Positions 51,556 to 60,472 of a DNA stretch of 64,000 nucleotides are shown piece by piece. Under the pieces are notes generated by a model. It ran no database searches and was not told where the DNA came from. It saw only the letters and a program-made list of their open reading frames with translations. The position numbers and the translations under genes are program-made. The stretch is from Leishmania infantum JPCM5. Lineage: Eukaryota; Euglenozoa; Kinetoplastea; Trypanosomatida; Trypanosomatidae. Numbering within the stretch: the first letter of the stretch is position 1; each line of letters opens with the position of its first letter. The stretch covers positions 866,001 through 930,000 of the forward strand of contig NC_009420.2 of NCBI RefSeq assembly GCF_000002875.2, given 5' to 3'.

Positions 51556-51570
51556 ATATATATATATATA
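51556..51570. repeat. AT microsatellite
   Basis: About seven AT units between two C/T-rich tracts. Confidence 0.85.
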
Positions 51571-52201
51571 TTTCTTGCTATCCTTTTCCCCTTGATGATG
51601 ACACACTGCACACCAAAAGCAGAAGCGAAACCATCGCGTTCGGCAAGTCGATGTACGCTGAGCAACGCAGCCGCACGCGAGTGTATGTGGAGATACAAAT
51701 ACCCTGATACACGTCCTCCCTTCACGAGTGCACTCGGATGTTCTCTCGCGTGAGGAGTAGGTTTCGATCCTTACCAAACACATCATGAACGGAAACAGAA
51801 AAGCAGGCTAATAACAGAAACGAATAAGAGCAATGGATTGAACGGAGGACTTGTCGTTTTTTCGTGAGTGTGTCGCTCTCGCGCCCTCATTCACTCCTCT
51901 CTCCCTCCCTCCAGCCTTTTCGTTTTTTTTTGATTTACTCGGTTTTCTGTGTCGTTAGCGACTCTCAAGCTCGTCCTCTGTCGCGTGTTTTCTGGCCGTC
52001 ACGCACGATCTCCTGTCTCTATACAGGCGAGAAACTTATCACCACCACCAAGCCGGGGCTCTTCTTCTTTTCCCTCCTCTCCCTCTATAACCCCCCCACC
52101 CAGCTTTCACCTCCTTTACCCCCCCACCTCTCGCCGCTTTTGCCGCTGGTGTACCTCTCTCCCTTTCGCCAGGGCAAGAAACAGTGACGTAGTAGCAACG
52201 A

Positions 52202-52218
52202 ATCTGACTTCGTCAGAT
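52202..52218 (+). other. Inverted repeat (hairpin) ATCTGAC/GTCAGAT, first of a pair
   Basis: A perfect 7-bp stem, ATCTGAC-TTC-GTCAGAT, with a 3-nt loop. A second hairpin with the same ATCTGA/TCAGAT arms lies just before the start codon at 52724. Confidence 0.5.
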
Positions 52219-52689
52219 ACAATCCTGCCTCCTCCTCTTTCCCGCTGTCTTTCTATCAAGGCCACGTGCTCTCTGGCATCCACTCAAGGCAACTTCGTTT
52301 GTCTCTGCGCGTACTGGAGTGCTTCGGCTTTCTCCCCTCCGCTGCTTCTCCATTCCTCACAGCCCCCTCCCCCTGTGAGAGGGATAAGCTGTCTTCTGTG
52401 GCTGCTTCTCTACTTACGCGTGTGCAACGCATCTTCTCCTTGGACTCGTCGTTTGTGCTCCTCCCCAACAGCGGCCAGGGCTGTACCCTCCTCCTCCTCC
52501 TCGCCTGCGTGTGGGCTCATGCGTCGCGGCGCTTTTGCGTGCAGGCAGCGCCGGCGTCGTCCAGCTCACATGTGCATACTCATACACGCACACACGTAAA
52601 TCAAACGAAAAGGCAGGCATACCTACCGGATCGCATTACTTACACGCACACACAGTTGCACGGCCAGGAACGCCTAGCAAGCGCATTTT

Positions 52690-52706
52690 ATCTGACGGAA
52701 TCAGAT
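52690..52706 (+). other. Inverted repeat (hairpin) ATCTGA/TCAGAT, second of a pair
   Basis: A perfect 6-bp stem, ATCTGA-CGGAA-TCAGAT, 17 nt upstream of the ATG at 52724. If the leader is transcribed through here it could form close to the initiation codon. Confidence 0.5.
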
Positions 52707-52723
52707 CATCGAGTTCATGACGA

Positions 52724-54172
52724 ATGGAAGAGGGCGCGCCCGCTAATGCGACAGCGTCACTACCGCCGTCCTATGAGTCTGTCCTCGTTTTTCTTACAAC
52801 GCTGGCGCAGTGGCTCAAGCATGCGCGAGAGCGCCTGACATGCCGAGACGAAGTCGGCCGACACGCAATTGCGGTGGAGGTCCTCACCCGCCACCGCGAA
52901 CGCGCCTATGAGCGGCTGGCAGAATCTGTATGGCGTCATACAGCTGCTGCCGGTGACATAAGCACATCACTTTTTCCCTCTGCTTCAGTCGAGCTGGCCG
53001 CGTGGGTGCTGCTGCGGCTTCTCGTCCTCCTCCTTACCTGGTGGTTGCTGATTCGGCTGGTGCGCGCGACCACCCTACCGCGACTGCGCGCTCGCCAAAT
53101 TGCGGTGCACCCTGACGTGCATCTGTCAACGAGCGTCGGAAATGCACAGGCGGTAGAGGCGTTTATTCATCCCGACGCTGCTCAGCGCGGCATCAACGCC
53201 ACGCTGCTGTTGACTGTCAGCGCTTGCGTGTCGGTGGCGTGCCTGCTTATTCTCTGCCTGCTTACAATGCATGTATGGGTGGACGTAGTGCTGTTGCGCC
53301 TGCTCCAACATTGGACCGCCCCACTACGGCAGGCACAGGCGTGGGTGGCGTCGCATTGGTTGTGGCCCTCCAACAGCCCGCAGCCGGGCTCACTGCGAGC
53401 GCCTGCCGCCCCTGTGGAGCAGTACGCAACTTCTTTCATTAGTGTTGTTTCTGGACTAAATTCCAGCTTGTTCAGCAAGCTCGCGTGGCTGCGTCGAGTG
53501 ACACAGCAGGTGAAGCTGATGTACCTGTGGGGCATGGTCGGAGGGACCATGTTGGGGGTGGCGCTCTGGCTACTTGGCTACTCCTCTAGGCTGCTGCGGA
53601 CCTACAACACGAGTCTGCCGTACTTTGAAGAGAATGACCCTCTACTGCGCTGGCTGGGCCAGCAGGAGGCGGCGGCCGCTCAGCAACGTACCAACGCGGC
53701 GTTTGCCGCTCTGCTTGAAAGCCAGCATAGGCAAGAGCGGGTAATGGAGAGGCTGGCAAGCTCATTGGCGCCCGCGACTCCTCGACAGCGGCAGCGCTAT
53801 CTGCAAATGACGGAAGAAGGAGTAGAATCGCATTGCTTCGTGGATGATGCTGCGCTAGCGGCAGCGACAAGCGACGCCACAGAAGACGGGCGGTGCAATG
53901 GTGAGACAGCCGCAGGCGGAACTGACGCGGTGATCATCGGCAAAGGCTGCAGCGGCGGTGGCGATCCAGGAAAGTTGCGTGTGGAATCTGGTCCTTCACC
54001 CGATAAAGCTTTGGTCGCTGCCTTCGAAGAAGCAGCGGCGGCAGCGTCGGCGACGCGAGATGAAGGAGCCGCTGAGGCTAGCTGCGGCACAACACCGCAG
54101 GCGGAGGAGAAGGAGGGGGCAGCAACCACAGCTTCGCGGATGGCAAAAGAAGGAGAGAGTCCTAGGAGCTAG
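52724..54172 (+). CDS. Multi-span membrane protein of unknown function
   Basis: A 482-residue protein starting MEEGAPANATASLPPS. Three or four hydrophobic segments are clear: about 91-115 (VLLRLLVLLLTWWLLIRLV), about 161-190 (LLTVSACVSVACLLILCLL, continuing into a second amphipathic stretch), and about 266-290 (LWGMVGGTMLGVALWLLGY). Between the second and third lies a Trp-rich segment. After the last span comes YNTSLPYFEENDPLLRWLGQ, then a long Gln/Ala helix likely to form coiled coil (QEAAAAQQRTNAAF, LLESQHRQERVMERL), and a disordered acidic and Ala/Gly-rich tail to the end. No signal peptide is evident; the N-terminal 85 residues are soluble and helical. I do not recognise a family. The topology and coiled coil would suit an organelle membrane anchor or tether, but this is speculation. 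Confidence 0.85.
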   Translation: MEEGAPANATASLPPSYESVLVFLTTLAQWLKHARERLTCRDEVGRHAIAVEVLTRHRERAYERLAESVWRHTAAAGDISTSLFPSASVELAAWVLLRLLVLLLTWWLLIRLVRATTLPRLRARQIAVHPDVHLSTSVGNAQAVEAFIHPDAAQRGINATLLLTVSACVSVACLLILCLLTMHVWVDVVLLRLLQHWTAPLRQAQAWVASHWLWPSNSPQPGSLRAPAAPVEQYATSFISVVSGLNSSLFSKLAWLRRVTQQVKLMYLWGMVGGTMLGVALWLLGYSSRLLRTYNTSLPYFEENDPLLRWLGQQEAAAAQQRTNAAFAALLESQHRQERVMERLASSLAPATPRQRQRYLQMTEEGVESHCFVDDAALAAATSDATEDGRCNGETAAGGTDAVIIGKGCSGGGDPGKLRVESGPSPDKALVAAFEEAAAAASATRDEGAAEASCGTTPQAEEKEGAATTASRMAKEGESPRS

Positions 54173-55137
54173 AGGGGGAGTGATTGCTTTCCGGTCATGC
54201 GGGTGGGTGAAGTAAGGGAGGAGGTATGCGTGCCCGTACCTGTATGCAATAAGTGGTGCCTTGTCCACCAACACCAGCGTCACCTGCTTCTTTCGATTTC
54301 CAGCTGCAAATCGAGTGATGCTGCATGGCGCCTTTCTTTGGTGTCTGCAGCGCGCACATCTGAGGCTTGCCGCTTGTGTGTGTATGCGTTGTTTGCCTTC
54401 ATTGACTCCGACTCCCACTTCATTTGCCATCGCCCTGAGTTGCCTCTGCTGGCAGGGAACAGAAGCGAGGGGCGGCCGTGCGAGACCGCTTACAGCATCA
54501 GTGCTTGTGCAAGGCTGTAAGTTGTCCCTCTGCTAGTGCTGCAGTGAGCGTGTTTTCTCTGCCTTCAGGGATGGTCATCCGTGCAGCGAACTCCGCTCAT
54601 TCCCAAAGTCTCAGACGCAGCGGTGAACACACAAGGAAAAGAAAGTCGAAGAAACGAGAACGGGGTGGCGAAGCTACCGTGGGCGCTCACCGCAGTGTGC
54701 TTGCTACAAAGACGGTGATAGAGAAGGACACATGTGACGCACGCACTTCTCCCTCGCCCCACAAGCCGACGCCAGCAGTCTGACGATGTTTGGGGCACCT
54801 CTCCGCCTTTTAGATTGTCGAGTCGAGCGCTCTCTCTTCACGCTTCACCCTCACCCTCTACACCTTTCCTCCCCTACGCTTCCTTTGTCGCTGTTGTCCA
54901 CACACCCGCGCTACATGAAAGAAGCAAGGTGCTGCGTGGTGCGTGCGACTCGTCAGAGGTTTCCGGGGCCGCTCTCTGCTCCCACTCGCTGCCGCGTAGT
55001 GCACCAGGAGCATACAATCACACGCATGCACAGCACACGGGCACGCGCCCACGTGTGACTGCAAGAGGTGCGCCTGTCACCGCCTCCCCTCCCCCTCTTT
55101 TCCTTTCTTTTACCCTTTGTTTCGGATCTCGAGTAAT
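54173..55137. other. Intergenic region
   Basis: No gene supported. Mixed composition at first, then C/T-rich from about 55080 to the bS18m acceptor at 55132-55133. Confidence 0.5.
55132..55133 (+). promoter_or_regulatory. Probable spliced-leader acceptor AG for bS18m
   Basis: First AG after a dense C/T tract (about 55085-55125), only 4 nt before the ATG at 55138, predicting a nearly leaderless native 5'UTR. An AG further upstream could be used instead. Confidence 0.4.
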
Positions 55138-56115
55138 ATGAACCGCATTCCTGCTGCGGCGCGCAACGCGCCGATGTACGCGACAGCCATGTCGCAGTTT
55201 GCCGTGTGCCGCCAGCCGTGGAACGAGTACATCAGTCTGCTTACCAAGGACGACGCGCAGCCGTTTCACACGACGCCGCAGGAAAAGCCGGCGTACCGCG
55301 GCCGCAAGCGCGGGCGTGAGGGGTGGCTGTTTGGCCAGCAAGTGCAGTTGCACTACCATCGCTTCCCCGATGAGCAACTCTTCACAAACCTAACACGGTG
55401 GCGCATGGGTGACACAGTCGGTGACGTTGCCATCCAGCAGTTCCGCAACGCGCAGCCGTTTGACATTGAGGACAAGGATCCGCAAGGCTTTCAGAGACCG
55501 GCGCCGGAGGTTTATATGAAGTTGAACTACAAAAACCCAGCGACCATCTCCCGGTTCCTGACACGCACCGGCCACATGTACCCACAGGATATCATGCCCC
55601 TCAACCCCGAGGCCGTTGTGAAGCTGCGCGTCGCCAAGGCGCAGGCCATCCGCATCGGCCTCTACCCTCGTTTTGGCAATCCCTTCTGGTTCCGCTCACA
55701 GCGCTTCCGCCCCAAGGCGTACCAGGAGAACTACGATCCAACCACCTACTCCACCAAGCACACCATGGAGCACTTTGCGTACAACTGGGTGCAAACGGAC
55801 CGGATTCGGCAGTACTTCAAAGGGCTAGAGGAGCTGCACCAGAGCCGCCGCGCCACGGCCAGCTCTGGCGGTGGCGGCGTGACCAGCGAGCACAAGCAGC
55901 AGAGTCAGCTCTATGCGGTAGACAACCTCTCGATCGAGATGCATCGCAATGCTCCGTCCTACAGGGCCGATGTGGAGCGGTCCATCAAGAACCCCACCGT
56001 GCCTGGATTGATGTCGACCAAAGGCATGAAGAAGAAGTTCCACAACTTGTACTCCTCCACCTCGACAAAGAGGATGGGCTTCTCGAACCCCACGCTGGGC
56101 ATCAAAAAGGTGTAA
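55138..56115 (+). CDS. Mitochondrial ribosomal small-subunit protein bS18m
   Basis: A 325-residue protein from MNRIPAAARNAPMYATAMSQ, whose Arg- and Ala-rich start suits a mitochondrial presequence. The central block around residues 125-185 (LNYKNPATISRFLTRTGHMY, then PQDIMPLNPEAVVKLRVAKA and QAIRIGLYPRFG) aligns with bacterial S18: 'IDYKD...L..FIS..GKI.PRRITG....QR.L..AIKRAR..GLLP'. This segment lets the protein bind 16S-type rRNA in the small-subunit platform. Long N- and C-terminal extensions (120 and 140 residues against a bacterial total of about 75) are typical of kinetoplastid mitoribosomal proteins. The C-terminus is basic (KGMKKKFHNLY, TLGIKKV). Confidence 0.85.
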   Translation: MNRIPAAARNAPMYATAMSQFAVCRQPWNEYISLLTKDDAQPFHTTPQEKPAYRGRKRGREGWLFGQQVQLHYHRFPDEQLFTNLTRWRMGDTVGDVAIQQFRNAQPFDIEDKDPQGFQRPAPEVYMKLNYKNPATISRFLTRTGHMYPQDIMPLNPEAVVKLRVAKAQAIRIGLYPRFGNPFWFRSQRFRPKAYQENYDPTTYSTKHTMEHFAYNWVQTDRIRQYFKGLEELHQSRRATASSGGGGVTSEHKQQSQLYAVDNLSIEMHRNAPSYRADVERSIKNPTVPGLMSTKGMKKKFHNLYSSTSTKRMGFSNPTLGIKKV

Positions 56116-57327
56116 CGACGGTGGGGAGTGGCGGTAGTGGCGGCAGGGGGCTGGGTTGGTTGCTTGCCAACAGCTAGGGTATGTATGTCTGTTTGCATGT
56201 ATATGTATGCGTTTGTGTGGACGGCGAGGTCGTCATGATGGATTGGCCCCTTTTTTTTTCGTTTCGCGTGTTTGCTGTTGAGAGAGTGCAGGACGAAGAG
56301 TGGTCATGCATGTCTGTGACCGAGGCGCCGATGACTTCGTTTCATCATCTTATTTCGGCCGCCCAAGAAGCAAGGGCGTCGTTGTTGTGTTTGGGTTTCA
56401 AGTGGTCATGTTGGCACGCGTTGAATGCCGCCCGTGCCAACGCCGGCTCGCGTGCGAGTACTTTAATGTTCGTGCGGTTGAGGGGGCGGCGGTGAACCCG
56501 AGGCCAGCCTTGGTTTCCCTAGCCCTTCTCTGTGCGTGGGTCGCCTACATAGCTAACTTCAAGGTGAGCAAGAGAAAAAAAAGCCGGCGAGGAACGAACT
56601 TCGTGACGAAGCGTCGCTCTTTGAGCACCCGGTGGTAGTCTCTAACGTAATATGCCCAACGGACAGTAGCGTGCTTGCTGCTGCAACCGCCTTCGAGAAG
56701 GGTGTTTCAAAACCGAAAATGGATGCAGCAGCTAGCTCTCTTTCTTTGCTATGAGAGCTGCTCATTTTTTTCCCTGTTGATGTATCCTGCTCATCTCCGC
56801 ATGGGTGAGGGAAGGCATTCGAGGAGGTGTACTTCGGTGCACCATCCCGCACACCCATTTTGATGACCCCTTTCAACCCCGCCTCACGCTGTACTCGTCG
56901 TCTGTTTCGCTGTTGTCGCTTTCTTTTTTGCTGCATTGAGTTGCACGTGCCCTCGCGTCCATTTCGCGCATGTATCGATTGCACGTACCGCCTCCCGTGG
57001 CGTGTTATCCATCATCGTGTTTCGACTAGAGCCTTTTTCTGCGCACTCAACCGCTTTCGGAGCAGCCGAAGCTTGGCACCGCTCTGTCATCTCTATGTCT
57101 CCACTGCAAACTAAAAAGGAAACCACTCGCACGCGCGTATACAGGACGCATACACACGCGAAGGCGTCCCTCGTGTCCGCTCTTTCTCCCTATAGTCTCT
57201 TCCGCGGCGTTCCACCAAAATCACAGCTCTAAACGAAGCAGCAGCACACATACATACGGCTCTGCAGCTACCACAGTCTAGCCGTCACTCTCTCTCTCCC
57301 ATTTTTCTTGTGTTGTCTATTTTCACG
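56116..57327. other. Intergenic region
   Basis: Mostly non-pyrimidine sequence at 56220-56640 with an ATG-initiated 110-codon frame at 56306-56638 (discussed as a finding), then A/C/T-mixed sequence. A likely glucokinase acceptor is the AG at 57194-57195, after CTCTTTCTCCCTATAG; a further C/T tract runs from 57288 to the ATG. Confidence 0.5.
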
Positions 57328-58563
57328 ATGTCCCTCACAGACGAGATCCAACTCGAGCAGCTGGCCCCGACCATCAAGGGCGACGCCTCCTGGTCCACCG
57401 GCCCCATCTACGTTGTGTGCGATGTTGGCGGCACGAACGCGCGCGTCGGCTTTGCTCAAGCGGCGCAGCACGATAGAAGCGGCCTGCACATCATCTATGT
57501 CCGCTTCAGGGTGACGAAGCGCGACATCCGCCAGCTACTCGAGTTCTTCGATGAGGTGCTGCAGCACCTGAAGAAGAACCTGCCCTACCGCGCTGGTCCC
57601 TTCCTGCGTCGTGTCGCGTCCGGTGCCGTGAGTGTGCCGGGACCTGTCACCAACGGACAGCTCGCCGGCCCCTTCAACAACCTGAAGGGCACTGCGCGGC
57701 TGGCGGACTACCCAGTGGAGCTGTTTCCAAAGGGCCGCAGCGCGCTTCTGAACGATCTGGAGGCTGGCTCCTATGGCGTGCTGGCTCTGAGCAACGCCGG
57801 CATGCTGTCCGACTACTTCAAGGTCATGTGGAAGGGCACGCAGTGGGACGCGCTGTCGGAAGGCAAGCCCGTCGGCAGCACCATCGGCCACGGCCGCTGC
57901 ATGGTCGTGGCCCCCGGCACCGGCGTCGGCTCCTCTCTCATCCACTATGTGGGTGTCTCGGACAGCTATGTCGTGCTGGCGCTGGAGTGCGGCTGTTTGT
58001 CCATGTCTTGGTGCGCCAACGAGGACTCGAAGTACGTGCAGGCACTTGCCGGTTACATGGCGTCCAAGGCGCGTGCGAAGGGCCTGGACTCGACGGTGGC
58101 CCCCATCTGGGAGGCTGCGACAAGCGGTAGTGGGTTGGAGTTCAACTACGCGTACGAGAAGGAGGGGCCGAAGGCATCCGTTCCCCTCAAGTCCGCTCCC
58201 GAGGTAGCCAAGCTCGCCAAGGCTGGCAGCGACCCGGCCGCCGTGGCCGCCATGGACCGTCTCTACAAGAACCTCATGGGCCTCACAGCTGAGACGACAA
58301 TGCAGTTCCTGCCGCTGACATGTGTGCTGATGGGCGACAGCATTGTTTCCAACAGCTTTTACTTCGATAACCCAGAGAATGTGAAGAGGCTGCAGGCTCG
58401 CATAAACGAGCACACGATGGAGCGTCAGTTAAAGTTCTTGAGTCGCACCACGTTCCTTCGCCAGGTGCGCAGTGTGAATATCAACCTGCTGGGCTGCCTT
58501 GGATTTGGTAGCCAGCTCTCCGACCCGGCAGATCAGTTAGCGCCAAACAAGTCCAACTTGTGA
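57328..58563 (+). CDS. GLK: Glucokinase, glycosomal (PTS1 SNL)
   Basis: A 411-residue ROK-independent, bacterial-type (group A) glucokinase from MSLTDEIQLEQLAP. Phosphate-1 motif VVCDVGGTNARVG with Asp32; catalytic pair Asn142-Asp143 in LLNDLEAGSYG; adenosine-side loop APGTGVGSSL at 195-204; a sugar-binding element LECGCLSMSW with Glu220. The last three residues, SNL, form a PTS1 import signal for the glycosome, where kinetoplastid glycolysis begins; this matches the known pair of hexokinase and glucokinase in Leishmania and T. cruzi. It phosphorylates glucose with ATP to glucose-6-phosphate. In bacterial enzymes the Glu is followed by Gly-Gly-His; here Cys-Gly-Cys replaces it. Located just upstream of repeat copy 2, which lies in its 3' region. 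Confidence 0.93.
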   Translation: MSLTDEIQLEQLAPTIKGDASWSTGPIYVVCDVGGTNARVGFAQAAQHDRSGLHIIYVRFRVTKRDIRQLLEFFDEVLQHLKKNLPYRAGPFLRRVASGAVSVPGPVTNGQLAGPFNNLKGTARLADYPVELFPKGRSALLNDLEAGSYGVLALSNAGMLSDYFKVMWKGTQWDALSEGKPVGSTIGHGRCMVVAPGTGVGSSLIHYVGVSDSYVVLALECGCLSMSWCANEDSKYVQALAGYMASKARAKGLDSTVAPIWEAATSGSGLEFNYAYEKEGPKASVPLKSAPEVAKLAKAGSDPAAVAAMDRLYKNLMGLTAETTMQFLPLTCVLMGDSIVSNSFYFDNPENVKRLQARINEHTMERQLKFLSRTTFLRQVRSVNINLLGCLGFGSQLSDPADQLAPNKSNL

Positions 58564-59308
58564 AACACTAGCTGGAGCGCAAGAGAAAGAGTGACGACTC
58601 GTAGGGGAGTACTCGTGCTGATCATCCCGCTCTTGCTTTTCGAAGCGTCCGGAAGAAAGAACGATTCGACGCTGCGAGGCACCCCTTCTCCTGAAGCCGA
58701 GGCGCTGTTGAAAGAGGTGTCTGTGCGTCACGACGTTTCTGTGTCGTTGGGGCGCGTGCAAAAGCGTGAGAGGAAGCCGGCGCCAGCTTGTGAACCCGCA
58801 GGTGCGCCTGTGTTGTGACGACGGTGCCGATAGCAGCGGTGGTGGGCTACCGCCATCGCGTCGGTGCAGCAATCATCAGCAGAAAAAGAAACACCGCGTC
58901 AATCTTGATGTCAAAAGACCGTTTTGTGTGCACGTTGTTGCGTGCAGCGCGCATGCTTGCACGCACTCCCTCACACGCCCCCCCCCCACATCATCCATGC
59001 AAACGCGTGTGCCTATCTTAGCGCGCACGCAGTCGCGAAACGCACGGCGCTGTCGGCAGCTTCGTCTGCCGAGGAGCATCATCATCACCTATTCCTTCCT
59101 TGATGTCACCATCACAACACCAGCGAGCGTCTATGCCGTTTGCTGCGTTGCCAGTGTGCGCGGGTAACCGTGCTCCCGTCCAAAAGAAGCACCAGCACCT
59201 TTGCTTCGGTGTTTCGAATCGACTCGTTCGTTGTCTCGTGTAAAACGATGATACCCCTGCTGAAAGGGCGGGGTGGACACACCTCAGTGTGTGTGTGCAT
59301 ACCAGGGT

Positions 59309-59778
59309 CCAGCGCCCCCCACTCTGAGTCTGGGCAGCCCCCCATCCCTGTCAAAATGCCGAAATACATCTGGTGGCTACAGGGTCGTGCACCTACCTAC
59401 GTGGGGAGAAGTTCCGATCGATGTATCACTGCTGATGTCGGTGGTCAGGTCGTACATTGAAGTTGCGTCGGGGCGAGCTGCTACATTCAATACGTCGGTG
59501 TCGCCCATGTGATGGGCAGCGTGCCAGCGTGACTCGAGCGTATTCCAAACCCGGGCCTTTCAGTGCCAGCTGGTGCGGGGAGCCTGCGCCACTCCTGGAG
59601 ATGCACCAGGTGGCGACCGGCTTACAGGGAGCGGCCGCGAGGCGAGACATGCAAGGAGGGCGAGTGGGTAGCGTTTGAGGCGCAGGCCGTGCTCAGATGA
59701 CTGAGTCGGCGCGTTGCTGGAGTGCGTGTGTCTAGCGCTGCTTCGCAGCACGCGATATGGGGGCCTGTGGCAGCCCGG
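59309..59778. mobile_element. SIDER-like retroposon element, copy 2 (includes perfect 410-bp repeat)
   Basis: The core at 59369-59778 is identical to 37610-38019. Upstream of the core, 59309-59368 (CCAGCGCCCCCCACTCTGAG and following) is related to but diverged from the copy 1 flank, being about 23 nt shorter. It sits in the glucokinase 3' region in the same orientation as copy 1. Confidence 0.6.
59369..59778. repeat. Perfect 410-bp direct repeat, copy 2
   Basis: Partner of 37610-38019. After the final TGTGGCAGCCCGG the two flanks are unrelated. Confidence 0.95.
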
Positions 59779-60472
59779 TGGATAGAGAGGAATTCGACTC
59801 CTGGTGTACGGCAGAGAGCGGACACGTTGAAACGAGTTTTTTTTGTTTGCGCGCTTATTGCAGCGCCTTCTCAAGCGATTTGGGCCAGATATCGAAAGGA
59901 CAGCGAGAGCGAAGAGTCTTAGCCGCACACCGTGATGAGGGTATCTCTGTACTTGAAGCGCCTTCATGTACGCGCGGGCGAAGAGTAGACAAGGAACAGC
60001 GTCAGTGGCGGCAGCCGAACCTGAGCAAGCCAGACGCTTCTCACACGGTACTCTGGTGTGCTTTTTGCCGATGGCCACAGCGTTTGGCGTGACAGCTTGT
60101 CGTTTGACGGTCGTTTCACAGCGGCAGGGAGGTGGCAGGAATCGTCTGCGCGCACGTCCCTCCCAGGCACGCACTTCATGCTGAGTGCAGCGCTCGATTT
60201 GGAAAACGGAATACACGATCTCTCTCCTTTTTCTCCTGCCGCATTCCTGCTCACAGGCACAAGCACGCACGGCGAGACACCGACGACGTTTTGCATGTCT
60301 CTGTGTCTCCGTGCTTGCGCCTTGGTGGCGGCACTTGTCCAGCTTCTCTGCGTCGCAGATCCGTCACTCACGACCCCCTCCCTCTCTCCTTGCCTTTCCG
60401 ACGCCCATACACGGTCAGGCAACCACTTGAAAAGCACTGTTCATTGACTCTGGTGGACGGTGCACACCGCAC

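Larger units (their letters stand above)
40612..52723. other. 12-kb pyrimidine-rich stretch with no conventional gene
   Basis: Apart from the small candidate gene at 44883 there is no ORF with normal coding character. Nearly all open frames are Ser/Leu/Phe/Pro/Cys-rich translations of C/T tracts. The sequence is T/C-rich on the plus strand throughout, with GT, TA and CCCT microsatellites. Short non-pyrimidine islands occur at about 42950-43440, 44340-44690, 48060-48240, 48730-48900, 49490-49650 and 50070-50430. Genes on both sides point the same way, so this is not a transcription strand-switch. It could be a very long 3'UTR, a processing-rich spacer, or a region with unannotated small genes or RNAs. 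Confidence 0.6.
58564..60472. other. Intergenic region carrying copy 2 of the 410-bp repeat
   Basis: About 1.9 kb. Positions 58590-58818 are an open frame without any ATG. The SIDER-like element lies at 59309-59778. Beyond it the sequence differs from copy 1. Two acceptors for endonuclease V are visible: AG at 60255-60256 after a long C/T tract, and AG at 60417-60418; if the first is used, an upstream ORF at 60294-60446 precedes the main start. Confidence 0.55.

Noticed and set aside
40612..52723. The gap as a transcription strand-switch region or promoter.
   Set aside because: Genes on both sides are on the plus strand, and no convincing minus-strand gene lies between them.
57535..58413. 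A 292-codon minus-strand open frame.
   Set aside because: Antisense shadow of glucokinase.
58591..58818. A 75-codon open frame after glucokinase with a hydrophobic start.
   Set aside because: Contains no ATG, and Leishmania does not normally initiate at GTG.
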